NCBI RefSeq assembly: GCF_009827295.1
Contig: NZ_WTYD01000002.1
Coordinates: forward strand, 1-64,000
Origin: Qipengyuania pelagi
GTDB lineage: Bacteria > Pseudomonadota > Alphaproteobacteria > Sphingomonadales > Sphingomonadaceae
Direction: 5' to 3'
DNA length: 64,000 bases
The notes under the pieces were generated by a model. That model was given only the letters and a program-made list of their open reading frames with translations. It did no database searches and was not told the DNA's origin. Shown piece after piece: positions 43,994 to 52,844 of the stretch. The translations under genes and the position numbers were made by a program. Position 1 is the first letter of the stretch, and every line of letters starts with the position of its first letter.

Positions 43994-45946
43994 CTATCCC
44001 TCGACAGCTGCCGGCTGCGGTCCCGATGGTGATCGACTTACCCGAAATCCGGCAATCAGGGCCAGCAGCGTGAGCAATTGCGCGCCGATCGTCTCGACAG
44101 TCGGGAAGAAGCCGAGTTCGGCGAGGCGCGGCAAGCCGGCAATGAAAGTGGCGGAAAGAACTCCGGCCTCCTGGAAAGCGCCCACGCCCTTGCCCGCGAG
44201 AATGACCGCAAGGATCGCAATCAGGATAGCACTGTAGCGGAAGAACTGGGTGATCGGCAGTTTGCGGCTGTAGCGCAGCATGGCCCATGCAATGAGCGCC
44301 AGCAGCGCTACTGCGGACAAGGCACCTGCCAGTATGATGCCGCTGCTCTGCGGGTTCCACAGGGCAGCGTAGAACAGGATAGTCTCGAACGCTTCCCGGT
44401 AGACGACCACGAATGCAAGACCAAAGAGAAACCATGCCGATCCGCGCGAAAGCGCCTTGCCCATTTTTTCCTGGATATAGCGCCGCCATTCCTCGGCCTG
44501 GGATTTGCCATGCATCCAGATCCCGACCGATACGAGAATGACAGCCGCAAGCAGCGCGCCGATCCCTTCGGTCATCTCGCGGCTCGCCCCGCTGATGCTT
44601 ACGAAGTAGGTTGCTACGACCCAGGTGGCGACACCTGCGAAAAGAGCAGCGATCCACCCACCATGGACATAGGGCAATACCTCGAAGCGCTGCGACTTTT
44701 TCACAAAGGCGATCATGGCGATCACAACCAGAATTGCTTCGATCCCCTCGCGCAGGAGAATGGTGAACGCCCCGAGAAAGGTCGAGATTTCGCTGGCCGC
44801 CTCAGGAGCCAACGCTTCCTCGGCTCTTGCCAGCAGACTATCGATGCGAGCCCTTAGTTGCTGTAGTTCGGATGGATTCGCACCGGACTCTATTCCGGCC
44901 CGGAATTGCCCGAGCGCCTGTTCTACCTCCCGCATCAAACCGCCATCGCGCGTTGCCAGGAGGGCCTCCAGGGGTTCAAACCCGTCGAGATAGGCAGACA
45001 GGGCAAGCTGCCGCGCTTCCTCTCGGTTGCCAGCCCGATAAGCTGACAGGCTGCGATCGAGCGTATCGCGAACGAAGGCGAGCGAACCTGCGTCATTTGC
45101 CTGTCCCACCGCATCGGGATTGGCGCGAAGATAGGCCATGACGGCGAGCGCACGGTCCTCGCCGATCTGCTCGGCCAGACTTTCCGGTGTGAGCGCGGCG
45201 AGCGTCTCGAGATCGGGGACAAGCTGGCGTATGCCATCATCTTCCCGCCAAATACGCTCGCCCTTGGCCACATCTTCAAAAGCAATGCTGCCGGCATGGA
45301 ATGCAAGCGCCCAGCGATCCTCGTCGGACAGCGATGCGAAGCTGGCCATGGACGTTCCTTCCAGCCCTTGCGTGATGACCTGGTAAAGCCCGAACGCACT
45401 GCGCTGCCGCGCCCGGTCGATATCGGTGAAGTCGATCGGCGGGGGATCAAGTGCCTGCATTGCGGCCGGTGGCGCACTTCCGGCGGCGCCGTGACACGAG
45501 GCGCAGTTCTGCGCGAAGAGAGTGCGGGCGCGGTCAAGGTCGGGCGCTTGCGAAGGGGCAAGCGGAACCGGGTAGGCTGTCAGCAACGAGGCTGCCAGCG
45601 CGCGCGCTAAGCGCCCAACTCGCTCGGCGGGTTCCTTATTGGCGATCAGAGCTCGCAGCTGGTCCGATCGGCGGATGAGTGCTTGATTGTCTTTAGTATC
45701 CGGCAATGCAGCGATCTGCCGCGCCACGACATCGGAAAACTCCACCATTTCGCGATATTCGAATTCGTCGGCAACACGTCCCTCGGAAACGGCGGAGGCG
45801 TAGTCGACCGCGATATAATCGAGCAGACGCCAGGTGGTTCGCACGTCGGGTTCTTCCGCGTTCGCGGTGACGGACAGACACAGCGCAAGCGCCAGCAGAA
45901 TGAGCCGCAGTGCCGGATGGACGGTGGCGGAGACGATGCGATGCAT
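43994..45946 (-). CDS. FTR1-family iron permease with fused cytochrome c domain
   Basis: A 650-residue protein. A signal peptide (1-30) is followed by a periplasmic region with a c-type haem site (C148-x-x-C151-H152, CASCHG) to about residue 370, then seven helices of an FTR1 permease with both REXXE iron motifs: REGIE (399-403) and REAFE (517-521). Such fusions probably use the cytochrome to handle the redox state of iron before Fe(III)/Fe(II) import. A Fur-like palindrome lies 19 bases before the start codon. It runs opposite to the copper operon; copper stress often raises iron demand. Confidence 0.88.
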   Translation of the reverse strand: MHRIVSATVHPALRLILLALALCLSVTANAEEPDVRTTWRLLDYIAVDYASAVSEGRVADEFEYREMVEFSDVVARQIAALPDTKDNQALIRRSDQLRALIANKEPAERVGRLARALAASLLTAYPVPLAPSQAPDLDRARTLFAQNCASCHGAAGSAPPAAMQALDPPPIDFTDIDRARQRSAFGLYQVITQGLEGTSMASFASLSDEDRWALAFHAGSIAFEDVAKGERIWREDDGIRQLVPDLETLAALTPESLAEQIGEDRALAVMAYLRANPDAVGQANDAGSLAFVRDTLDRSLSAYRAGNREEARQLALSAYLDGFEPLEALLATRDGGLMREVEQALGQFRAGIESGANPSELQQLRARIDSLLARAEEALAPEAASEISTFLGAFTILLREGIEAILVVIAMIAFVKKSQRFEVLPYVHGGWIAALFAGVATWVVATYFVSISGASREMTEGIGALLAAVILVSVGIWMHGKSQAEEWRRYIQEKMGKALSRGSAWFLFGLAFVVVYREAFETILFYAALWNPQSSGIILAGALSAVALLALIAWAMLRYSRKLPITQFFRYSAILIAILAVILAGKGVGAFQEAGVLSATFIAGLPRLAELGFFPTVETIGAQLLTLLALIAGFRVSRSPSGPQPAAVEG

Positions 45947-45964
45947 GAGGGGTCTCTATATCTG

Positions 45965-45981
45965 TTGCAATTAATTCGCAA
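45965..45981. promoter_or_regulatory. Fur/Irr-like box upstream of the iron permease
   Basis: TTGCAATTAATTCGCAA is a 17-base near-palindrome (TTGC...GCAA ends) resembling Fur boxes of alphaproteobacteria. It sits 19 bases before the FTR1 start codon, so binding would block transcription when iron is plentiful. Confidence 0.6.
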
Positions 45982-46042
45982 TAGCAGGGTGTAGACGGAA
46001 ATGTATTTCCTCCAACCCCCGATCGCGGGGATATTCTGGAGT

Positions 46043-46660
46043 TTAGGTAGAGCGCAGTTCGCCACGGGCCTGTTTGGAGACTTCGGCACTTCCCCACACC
46101 GCCAGTCCTGCCATGATGCTCGCCACAACCAGATCGGGCCACGCACGGCCGGTGCCGAAAACGCCAATCGCTGCCGCCAGCACGGCGATATTACCGATCG
46201 CGTCGTTGCGCGAACAGATCCACACCGAGCGCATGTTCGCATCGCCCGAGCGATACCGGAACAGCATCGCGGCGACGGCGAGATTTACCGCCAGAGCAAG
46301 AGAACCGATGGCGCCCATCGTTCCCGGGTCGGGCGACGCCCCGACAAAGAAACCCCAGATGGCCGAGCCGAGCACCCACAGGCCGAAAGCCAGCATGGTC
46401 GCCGCCTTTACGAGAGCCGCACGCGCGCGCCAGACGAGCGCCATCCCCGCTACACCGAGACTGATAGCATAGTTTGCCGCATCACCGAGAAAGTCGAGCG
46501 CGTCGGCCTGCAAGGCGCGCGAATCCGCAGCAATGCCTGCCACGATCTCCACGCCGAACATGATTGCATTAAGGCCCAGTGCGATCCACAGAATGCGCCG
46601 CCATGTCGGATCGTTGTTGTTTGCACCGGCCTCATCGGGGCCGCAGCAGGTCTTTCCCAT
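46043..46660 (-). CDS. Short CDF-family cation transporter
   Basis: A 205-residue cation diffusion facilitator without the usual C-terminal cytoplasmic domain. It starts with a metal-binding-like CC (MGKTCCGPDE), then six helices with the transport-site motifs ADALDFLGDAANY in helix 2 and CSRNDAIGNIAV in helix 5. Putative substrate is Zn, Cd or Pb because its promoter carries a CadR/PbrR-type operator controlled by the divergent regulator. CDF proteins of this length are an established compact subgroup. Confidence 0.87.
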   Translation of the reverse strand: MGKTCCGPDEAGANNNDPTWRRILWIALGLNAIMFGVEIVAGIAADSRALQADALDFLGDAANYAISLGVAGMALVWRARAALVKAATMLAFGLWVLGSAIWGFFVGASPDPGTMGAIGSLALAVNLAVAAMLFRYRSGDANMRSVWICSRNDAIGNIAVLAAAIGVFGTGRAWPDLVVASIMAGLAVWGSAEVSKQARGELRST

Positions 46661-46686
46661 TTACTCGACTCCTTGCGTCAATCCGC

Positions 46687-46717
46687 CCTATGCACCTTGT
46701 AGTAACTACAAGGTCAA
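46687..46717 (-). promoter_or_regulatory. MerR-family (CadR/PbrR-type) promoter for the CDF gene
   Basis: Minus strand: -35 TTGACC (46717-46712), 19-base spacer, -10 CATAGG (46692-46687). The dyad ACCTTGTAG-taa-CTACAAGGT (46694-46714) fills the spacer and is typical of Zn/Cd/Pb-sensing MerR proteins. The divergent regulator starts at 46736, so one site can serve both genes. Confidence 0.88.
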
Positions 46718-46735
46718 GCGACAGGAGCCTTTGTC

Positions 46736-47134
46736 ATGAGAATTGGTCAACTTGCCCGGATAACCGGCGTCAAATCCGAAACAATCCGCTTCTACGAGCG
46801 TGAGGGTATCCTCGCTGCCCCTCCACGCACGCAGGCCAATTATCGCGATTATGGACCAGCAGAGGAAGCGCGCCTTAACTTCATACGGCGCGCGCGTGAT
46901 CTCGGCTTCTCCATGGCACGCATCAGGGAATTGCTCGATCTCTCCGATGATGCCGACCGGTCCTGCGCGGGCATCGACGCTCTGGCCAGAAGCCATCTCG
47001 GCGAGGTCGAGCGCAAGATCGCGAGCCTGGAGGCGTTGCGGACGGAACTTGGGCGTATGATCGCTGCCTGCGAGCAAGACACTGTAGGCGATTGCCGCAT
47101 CATCGATGCACTTGCGGGTACCGCCGAGCCTTGA
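46736..47134 (+). CDS. CadR/PbrR-like MerR regulator
   Basis: A 132-residue MerR-family activator. The winged helix at 1-68 has GVKSETIRFYEREGIL. Metal-site cysteines are C77 (SCAGIDAL) in the dimer helix and C112 and C120 in the C-terminal loop (ACEQDTVGDC), the three-Cys pattern of Cd/Pb-sensing CadR and PbrR (MerR uses a similar set). It should activate the divergent compact CDF transporter from the 21-base dyad between the genes. Confidence 0.88.
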   Translation: MRIGQLARITGVKSETIRFYEREGILAAPPRTQANYRDYGPAEEARLNFIRRARDLGFSMARIRELLDLSDDADRSCAGIDALARSHLGEVERKIASLEALRTELGRMIAACEQDTVGDCRIIDALAGTAEP

Positions 47135-47271
47135 TGTCCGCGCCTCGTGCGCCAGTTCGGTCAGGCTCGCCAATGCACGGCTTTTGTCGGCCGCCCATAA
47201 GAGACTTAACTTCGGGAAAGGCCGACGAGTGCGAAGCTGCCCGTGTCGCCATCCCGGGTCTGTCGAACGGG

Positions 47272-48666
47272 CTATGATGCCGCCGCAGGCCAGTTCCAGA
47301 CGGCCATTTTTTCAATGCTCATATCCGCCATAGTGTAGGGGATCCCGCCGACGCCAAGCCCGGAGCGGCGCAGCCCTGCAAAAGGCATCCAGTCCACGCG
47401 GAATGCCGTATGGTCGTTCACCATCACAGCCGATCCCGCCAGAGACTGTATGCAATGATTGGCGATTGACAGCCGATCGCTGAATACAGCGGCCTGAAAG
47501 GCGTAAGGCAGGGCATTGGCCTGCTCGATAGCCAGGTCGATATCGTCATAGCCATACACGCAGATCACGGGGCCGAAGATTTCTTCCCGGGATATCTTGG
47601 CACTTTCGGGAGGATCGACAATGACGGTCGGGGAGAAAAGAGTGTCACTCAGACGGCTTCCCCCGCACACCAGGGTGCCTCCTGCTGCGATGGCTTCATC
47701 GACCCAGCGTTCGACGCGGTCAACTTCCTCCGTTCGGATCAGGGGTCCGCATTGGGTCTCAGCATCGGCGGGATCGCCCACTACCAGCTTTTCGGCAGCT
47801 CGCCTTAGGTCATGAGCGAAGTCTTTCAATTCTGCAGCAGGGACGTACACGCGCTGCACGGAAACGCAGACCTGACCCGAATGATAGAACCCGCCTTTGA
47901 GCAACGAGGCGATCACTGCTGCGCGCTCCACGCCGCTGTCCACGATTACCGGCGCCGCGCCGCCGTGCTCGAGAGCAATGCGGGTTCCCGGCGCCAGCTT
48001 CGAGCGAAGCATCCAGCCGATCTTCGCAGAACCGATGAATGAGAAGAACTCCGTGCGCGGATCGGTTACCATTCTTTCGGCAATATCGTTGCCGCAAGGT
48101 GCGAACCGGCACCAGGCCTCGGGCAGGCCGGCTTCATGAAGAATGCTCACGAAGCTCTGGCATGACAGAGGCGTTTCCAGCGCAGGCTTGATGAGAACGG
48201 GGCACCCGGCTGCTACCGCCGGTCCAACCTGATGGACGATCAGGTTGAGGGGGTGATTGAATGCCGAGATCGCCACGACAGGACCGATCGGTTCGCGGAA
48301 TGTATATGCCGTCCTTCCCGCACCCGCTTCTGTCAGGTCCATGGGGATCTTGTGACCGCCGCCATCGCTGAGCGCCTGAACGCACAAGTCGACGCTGTTG
48401 ATTGCGCGACTGGCTTCCACGCGCGCATCGACCAGCGGTTTGCCGCCCTCCCTGACGATCTGGAGAGCCAGATCCTCGGCTCGTTCGCGCATGATATCCG
48501 CAGCCCGCCGGAGGATGGCGATACGCTCGTGCACGGCAAGCCAGCCATGGCGGTCGCGGTGGAGCAACTGCGCTTCATTCAGCCATTCATCGATTTGAGC
48601 CCAGTCGACAAGCGCTACTTCTGCAATCGGCGAGCGGTCGAAGGGATTGTGAACGATCGTTTTCAT
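47272..48666 (-). CDS. NAD(P)-dependent aldehyde dehydrogenase
   Basis: A 464-residue aldehyde dehydrogenase. Conserved features are N137 (ISAFNHPLN), K160 (VLIKPALETP), the general base E233 (ALEHGGAAP) and the nucleophile C267 (YHSGQVCVSVQRV), with the late FGPVICVYGYDD motif. The sequence resembles the non-phosphorylating glyceraldehyde or phosphonoacetaldehyde group, but substrate is unknown. Start 48666 overlaps the stop of the upstream TPP enzyme (ATGA), so the two form one operon. Their link to metal resistance is unclear. Confidence 0.85.
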   Translation of the reverse strand: MKTIVHNPFDRSPIAEVALVDWAQIDEWLNEAQLLHRDRHGWLAVHERIAILRRAADIMRERAEDLALQIVREGGKPLVDARVEASRAINSVDLCVQALSDGGGHKIPMDLTEAGAGRTAYTFREPIGPVVAISAFNHPLNLIVHQVGPAVAAGCPVLIKPALETPLSCQSFVSILHEAGLPEAWCRFAPCGNDIAERMVTDPRTEFFSFIGSAKIGWMLRSKLAPGTRIALEHGGAAPVIVDSGVERAAVIASLLKGGFYHSGQVCVSVQRVYVPAAELKDFAHDLRRAAEKLVVGDPADAETQCGPLIRTEEVDRVERWVDEAIAAGGTLVCGGSRLSDTLFSPTVIVDPPESAKISREEIFGPVICVYGYDDIDLAIEQANALPYAFQAAVFSDRLSIANHCIQSLAGSAVMVNDHTAFRVDWMPFAGLRRSGLGVGGIPYTMADMSIEKMAVWNWPAAAS

Positions 48667-50303
48667 AGCTCGCACACCTTTGCGCCGAGTTCGTCGATCA
48701 GCACCTTCTTGTTTTCGGAATAATCGACGGGCAGGTCGACAAGGTGCACGCCGCCAGCCTCGAATGCGGCGTTCAGGACCGAAACCAGATCCGCGCTTCG
48801 CTCGACACGGTGGCCGGTCGCTCCATAGCTTTGTGCGTAGGTGACAAAGTCGGGATTGGAAAAGGTCAGGCCGTAGTCCGGAAAGCCAAGCTGGTCCTGC
48901 TTCCAGCGGATCATCCCGTATGCTGCATCATTCAGAACGAGAACGACAAGGTTCAGTCCAAGCCTGACGGCCGTTTCCAGTTCCTGCGAGTTCATCATGA
49001 ACCCGCCATCGCCGCATACCGCGAGCACTCTGCGCCCCGGCGCCAGCATCGCAGCCATCATGGCCGATGGAAGGCCCGCGCCCATCGTCGCCAATGCATT
49101 GTCGAGCAGGATGGTGCCAGGCTCGTGGGCGATGTAGTTTCTGGCGAACCAGATCTTGTAGATGCCGTTGTCGAGCGCAACGATATCATCGCGCGCCATT
49201 ACGCTGCGTACGTCGGCAACCACGCGCTGGGGGACCATCGGAAAACGTTCGTCGTCGCTGGTCTCGGAGATGTGCGAAGCAATCTCGTGATGCAGGGCGG
49301 TATAATAGCTGCGGTCGCACTGCAGCTTGCCATCGAGGCGGCTTCCCAGCCGCTCGACCGATCCGGCGATGTCGCCGATGACTTCGAGCTGCGGGAAGTA
49401 GACCTGATCGACTTCAGCCGCCTTGTAATTGATATGGATGACGGTCTGACCGTCCGGCTCCATGAAGAAGGGCGGCTTCTCCACCACGTCGTGACCGATA
49501 TTGACGATCAGATCGGCCTTCTCGATCGCGCAGTGAACATAATCGCCCGACGATAGCGCCGCAGTGCCCAGATAGAGTTCGCTATCTTCATCGACCACGC
49601 CCTTGCCCATCTGGGTGTCGAAGAAGGGAAAGCCGGTATCAGACACGAATTTGCGCAACGCTTTCGAAGCGCGGCGGCGGTTCGCTCCAGCTCCGATCAA
49701 TAGCAAGGGCCGTTCCGCAGCAAGAATACGCCGGGCCGCTTCGTCGAGCGCAGCATCTCCGGCGACCGCATAACGCCTGTCATGCGGCGGTATGACCGGT
49801 TCGATCGTTTCCTCTTCAGCGATATCTTCGGGCAGTTCCAGGAGGACGGCTCCGGGTCTTTCTTCCTGCGCCAGACGGAACCCTTCGCGAACGAGCGAGG
49901 GAATGCGATTGCCGTTCACGATCTGGGTCGAAGCCTTGCAGAGCGGCGTAAACAGGGAAACGACGTCGACAATCTGGAACTGGGCCTGTTTCGAGGTCTT
50001 GATCGGTTTCTGCCCGGTAATAATGACGAGCGGAAAGGCCCCGAGCGCGGCATAGGCCGCCGGTGTGGTCAGGTTCGTGGCACCAGGCCCGAGCGTTGCC
50101 AGGCACACACCTGCCTTGCCGGTCAGGCGGCCATAGGTCGCCGCCATGAAGCCAGCGCCCTGTTCGTGACGGGCCAGAACCAGCGTGATGGCGGAAGTTC
50201 GCAGCGATTCCAGGAGATCCAGGTTCTCTTCGCCTGGAACGGCGAAAACATATTCGACTCCCTCGGCTTCGAGTGCGGCGACCATGAGATCGGATGCTTT
50301 CAT
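48663..50303 (-). CDS. Acetolactate-synthase-like TPP-dependent enzyme
   Basis: A 546-residue thiamine-diphosphate enzyme of the acetohydroxyacid synthase/pyruvate decarboxylase superfamily. The TPP glutamate is E47 (RHEQGAGFMA), and the Mg/TPP motif is GDGGFMMNSQ with a downstream LND. No small regulatory subunit is nearby, which is more like catabolic AlsS or 2-hydroxyacyl-CoA-lyase-like enzymes than the biosynthetic IlvB. With the coupled aldehyde dehydrogenase it could turn a 2-oxoacid into an aldehyde and then an acid; that is inference. Confidence 0.83.
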   Translation of the reverse strand: MKASDLMVAALEAEGVEYVFAVPGEENLDLLESLRTSAITLVLARHEQGAGFMAATYGRLTGKAGVCLATLGPGATNLTTPAAYAALGAFPLVIITGQKPIKTSKQAQFQIVDVVSLFTPLCKASTQIVNGNRIPSLVREGFRLAQEERPGAVLLELPEDIAEEETIEPVIPPHDRRYAVAGDAALDEAARRILAAERPLLLIGAGANRRRASKALRKFVSDTGFPFFDTQMGKGVVDEDSELYLGTAALSSGDYVHCAIEKADLIVNIGHDVVEKPPFFMEPDGQTVIHINYKAAEVDQVYFPQLEVIGDIAGSVERLGSRLDGKLQCDRSYYTALHHEIASHISETSDDERFPMVPQRVVADVRSVMARDDIVALDNGIYKIWFARNYIAHEPGTILLDNALATMGAGLPSAMMAAMLAPGRRVLAVCGDGGFMMNSQELETAVRLGLNLVVLVLNDAAYGMIRWKQDQLGFPDYGLTFSNPDFVTYAQSYGATGHRVERSADLVSVLNAAFEAGGVHLVDLPVDYSENKKVLIDELGAKVCEL

Positions 50304-50395
50304 TCGTTGGTCCTCATTTTACGAGTTGCAGGGCGGTTCATGCCGTGCGCTACCAAGCTGCTTGCCCACAGCGACCGACCCGATCGCCGCGCTTG

Positions 50396-51349
50396 TCAAT
50401 GGTCGTGGTCATGGTGATGGTTCTTCTCGACCTGATGGTCCGGGATCATGTCCGGATCACAGTCCGCAGCGAGACAGGCTTCGAACGTTGCATGGGCGAT
50501 GGCGTGCTGCGTCTCGAGCATACCGCGAGCCCGCGCCTTCACATCCTCGAAAGCCTGCAACGAAGATTCGGCAGGAACGATATGCGCCTCAAGCGCGCGA
50601 TAATGCTCGCTGATGCTCCAGATATGGACGTGATGGACGTCGGCCACGCCTTCTGTGTCACGCAGGTCGCACACAATGCGATCGAACTCGCTTTCGTCCG
50701 GCACCGCACCCATCAAGAGCCGCACCGTGCGAGGCAACAAAGTGACGCCTTGCCAGATCACATAGGCAGCAATGACCACGGTGATGATCAGATCGGCGAT
50801 ATAAAGTTCGTATCGCAGAATGAGTACGCCAGCCACGATCACACCGACCGAAGCCAGCGCATCGGACACATTGTGCAGAAAGGCGGCTTTCATGTTGAGG
50901 GAGTTTTTCGAGCTGGCGTAGACCATCACCGCCGTAACCACGTCGATCACCAACGCTATCCCGGCGACCCAGATTACGGTCCACCCCTCAACGGGTTGAG
51001 GGTCTGCGAAACGGTTGATCGCCTCGACGAGCAGATAGAAGCCGATGATAAGCAAAGTCGTCAGATTGATGAGAGCTGCCACGACTTCCGCACGAGCATA
51101 GCCGAAGGTCATAAGCTTGTCGGCTGGCCGGCGCCCGATCCGCCTCGCAAACAGAGCCAGTCCAAGCGATGCCGCGTCGCTGAAGTTGTGCAGCGCATCG
51201 GCGATCAGTGCGAGCGAACCCGACAATATCCCCCCGATGATCTGGGCAACAGTCAGCAGGACGTTGAGGGCGACGGCCAATACAAGGCGGCCGTCGCTCA
51301 TGTTCTCTTCGCCGTGACTGTGCCCGGCATGACCGCCGGATTGTGCCAT
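50396..51349 (-). CDS. czcD: CzcD-type CDF zinc/cadmium/cobalt exporter
   Basis: A 317-residue CDF transporter. It has a His-rich N-terminus (GGHAGHSHGEE), six helices with the zinc-site HxxxD motifs in helix 2 (ALHNFSDAASL) and helix 5 (FLHNVSDALAS), the cytoplasmic ferredoxin-like domain (VADVHHVHIWSI) and a His/Asp tail (HHHDHDH). It exports Zn, Cd or Co to the periplasm, where CzcCBA can take over. The start overlaps the stop of the unknown membrane protein upstream (TAATG), part of a chain of coupled genes. Confidence 0.93.
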   Translation of the reverse strand: MAQSGGHAGHSHGEENMSDGRLVLAVALNVLLTVAQIIGGILSGSLALIADALHNFSDAASLGLALFARRIGRRPADKLMTFGYARAEVVAALINLTTLLIIGFYLLVEAINRFADPQPVEGWTVIWVAGIALVIDVVTAVMVYASSKNSLNMKAAFLHNVSDALASVGVIVAGVLILRYELYIADLIITVVIAAYVIWQGVTLLPRTVRLLMGAVPDESEFDRIVCDLRDTEGVADVHHVHIWSISEHYRALEAHIVPAESSLQAFEDVKARARGMLETQHAIAHATFEACLAADCDPDMIPDHQVEKNHHHDHDH

Positions 51350-52218
51350 TACCTGCCTCCTTTTTCTCTTCTCTTGGTCGTCGTAACGGACTGCGCGGGG
51401 GAATGCTGGAACGTGCTGTTCGAAACATCGAGTTCGCGCGACAGTTCTCCAAGCGCCGAGATCGCGAGGCCGAGCAGGGCGAATCCTCCGACAAATGCCG
51501 GGAGCGTCATGTGATTGGCGGCGACCGATCCGGTTCCCATGCGAAGCAGCGCGCGCGCCGATGCAACTATAAGAAAGCCCGGGATAATAGCCGCTAGCCA
51601 ACCTCGCCCGCTGTCGGTGAATCCGTGCAGCGCCCAAAAGGTCAAGAGAGCGATGCCGATGAAAAGCAGGGAAAAGAGGACAAGTAGCGCAAGCTGGTCC
51701 ATCCTGCTCACTTGGGCGGATCGGTATTCATCGATCGCCTGGCGTCCTATTTCCAGGTTCGCAAAAACAAGCGCTGCAGACACCGCCACTGCTGTCGTCG
51801 CGGATGCCGCAGCGGCAGCACCCAAGAGAACGCTGTAAGGCAGGATTTCGAACGCAATCGACACCGAGATGCGACGAACCAGGGTTGGCCTATCGAAACA
51901 TCGCTCGGGTCCGTCATCACCCCGTCTGAGTCTTGCGTATCGGCCAAGCTCGCTGAAAAGCAGAAGTAGCAGCCCGCCCGCCAGCATCAAACCAGTGAGT
52001 GCCCAGCGGGTGAGAGGGGATTGTCCCAGCGGAAGAGTTAGCAAGACGGCAAGGGCTGTAAAGGCACCCGAAACGCCGCCTGGCAGGAGCGGATGCAGGA
52101 AGTTCCAATTGCCTTTCGCCAATTTGCCGCCAATCATGACCCCGATGCCTGCTAGCATCGCCAGGACAAGGACCCGCGAAAGGTCCTGCGCGGCAAACAA
52201 AGTATCGAATAGCGTCAA
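51349..52218 (-). CDS. Multi-helix membrane protein in CDF cluster, unknown function
   Basis: A 289-residue protein with about eight predicted helices (for example VLVLAMLAGIGVMIGGKLA; ALTGLMLAGGLLLLLFSELG; ALLVLFSLLFIGIALLTFWAL). Between them are charged loops (RYARLRRGDDGPERC; RQAIDEYRSAQVSRMDQ), and the soluble C-terminus is QHSPAQSVTTTKRREKGG. The HPLLPGGVSGAF and ALTGLMLAGG segments loosely recall ZIP-family zinc transporters, but no HNxPE-type ZIP motif is visible, so I leave it unnamed. Both ends overlap CDF genes by one to four bases, strongly implying a joint role in zinc/cadmium/cobalt handling. Confidence 0.7.
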   Translation of the reverse strand: MTLFDTLFAAQDLSRVLVLAMLAGIGVMIGGKLAKGNWNFLHPLLPGGVSGAFTALAVLLTLPLGQSPLTRWALTGLMLAGGLLLLLFSELGRYARLRRGDDGPERCFDRPTLVRRISVSIAFEILPYSVLLGAAAAASATTAVAVSAALVFANLEIGRQAIDEYRSAQVSRMDQLALLVLFSLLFIGIALLTFWALHGFTDSGRGWLAAIIPGFLIVASARALLRMGTGSVAANHMTLPAFVGGFALLGLAISALGELSRELDVSNSTFQHSPAQSVTTTKRREKGGR

Positions 52219-52844
52219 TTCCTTTTCTCGCCGTGGACGGTCCCCGCCTCCTCATGCACATCCATATGCGTATCGCGCAGGATCTGCACTCCGCCGTAGA
52301 GCGCTATGCAGGCGACCGCTATTCCGACCACCAGATCGGGCCAGTTGGCACCGGTAATCAGCACAACGATGCCGGCGATGATGATCCCGCCATTGGAGAT
52401 GAAGTCGTTGAAGCTGAACGTTGTCGCCGCCCGCATATTGACGTCCTTGTTCTCCATCTTCTGCAACAGGCGCAGGCAGTAGAGATTCACCAATCCCGCG
52501 ACGAACGCCATCGCCATCATCAGCATGCCGCCCGGATCGGAACCTTCCACGAACCGACGGTAAGCATCGAAAATGACCCCAGCAGAGAAGATCAGCAGCA
52601 TGATGCCGGAGAAGCGCGCGGCTCCGCGCTTCCAGGTCCGCGAGCGGGTTAGCGCAAGCAGGCTGAGCGCATAGACGATTGCATCCGATGAATTATCGAG
52701 GCCGTTTGCCAACAGCGCGTTGGAATCGGCAAAATACCCGACCGCGAAAAAGCCGATCGCGATGGCCACGTTAAGCCACAGGACAACCCACAGGGTCTTG
52801 CGCTTTTCAGGCGACCCGACATCGACCTCATGACCGCCACTCAT
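52215..52844 (-). CDS. Compact CDF-family cation transporter
   Basis: A 209-residue six-helix CDF protein with LDNSSDAIVYALSL in helix 2 and FSFNDFISNGGIIIAG in helix 5 as metal-site motifs, Asn/Asp rather than His forms, so specificity probably differs from CzcD. The C-terminal cytoplasmic domain is nearly absent, ending in DVHEEAGTVHGEKRN. Start and stop overlap the neighbouring genes. It is the third CDF transporter of the window on this strand. Confidence 0.85.
   Translation of the reverse strand: MSGGHEVDVGSPEKRKTLWVVLWLNVAIAIGFFAVGYFADSNALLANGLDNSSDAIVYALSLLALTRSRTWKRGAARFSGIMLLIFSAGVIFDAYRRFVEGSDPGGMLMMAMAFVAGLVNLYCLRLLQKMENKDVNMRAATTFSFNDFISNGGIIIAGIVVLITGANWPDLVVGIAVACIALYGGVQILRDTHMDVHEEAGTVHGEKRN

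Noticed and set aside
41644..44657. 336- and 442-codon minus-strand frames over the copper ATPase and the FTR1 region
   Set aside because: Low-complexity Arg/Asp/Gly translations; the ATPase and FTR1 frames account fully for the DNA.
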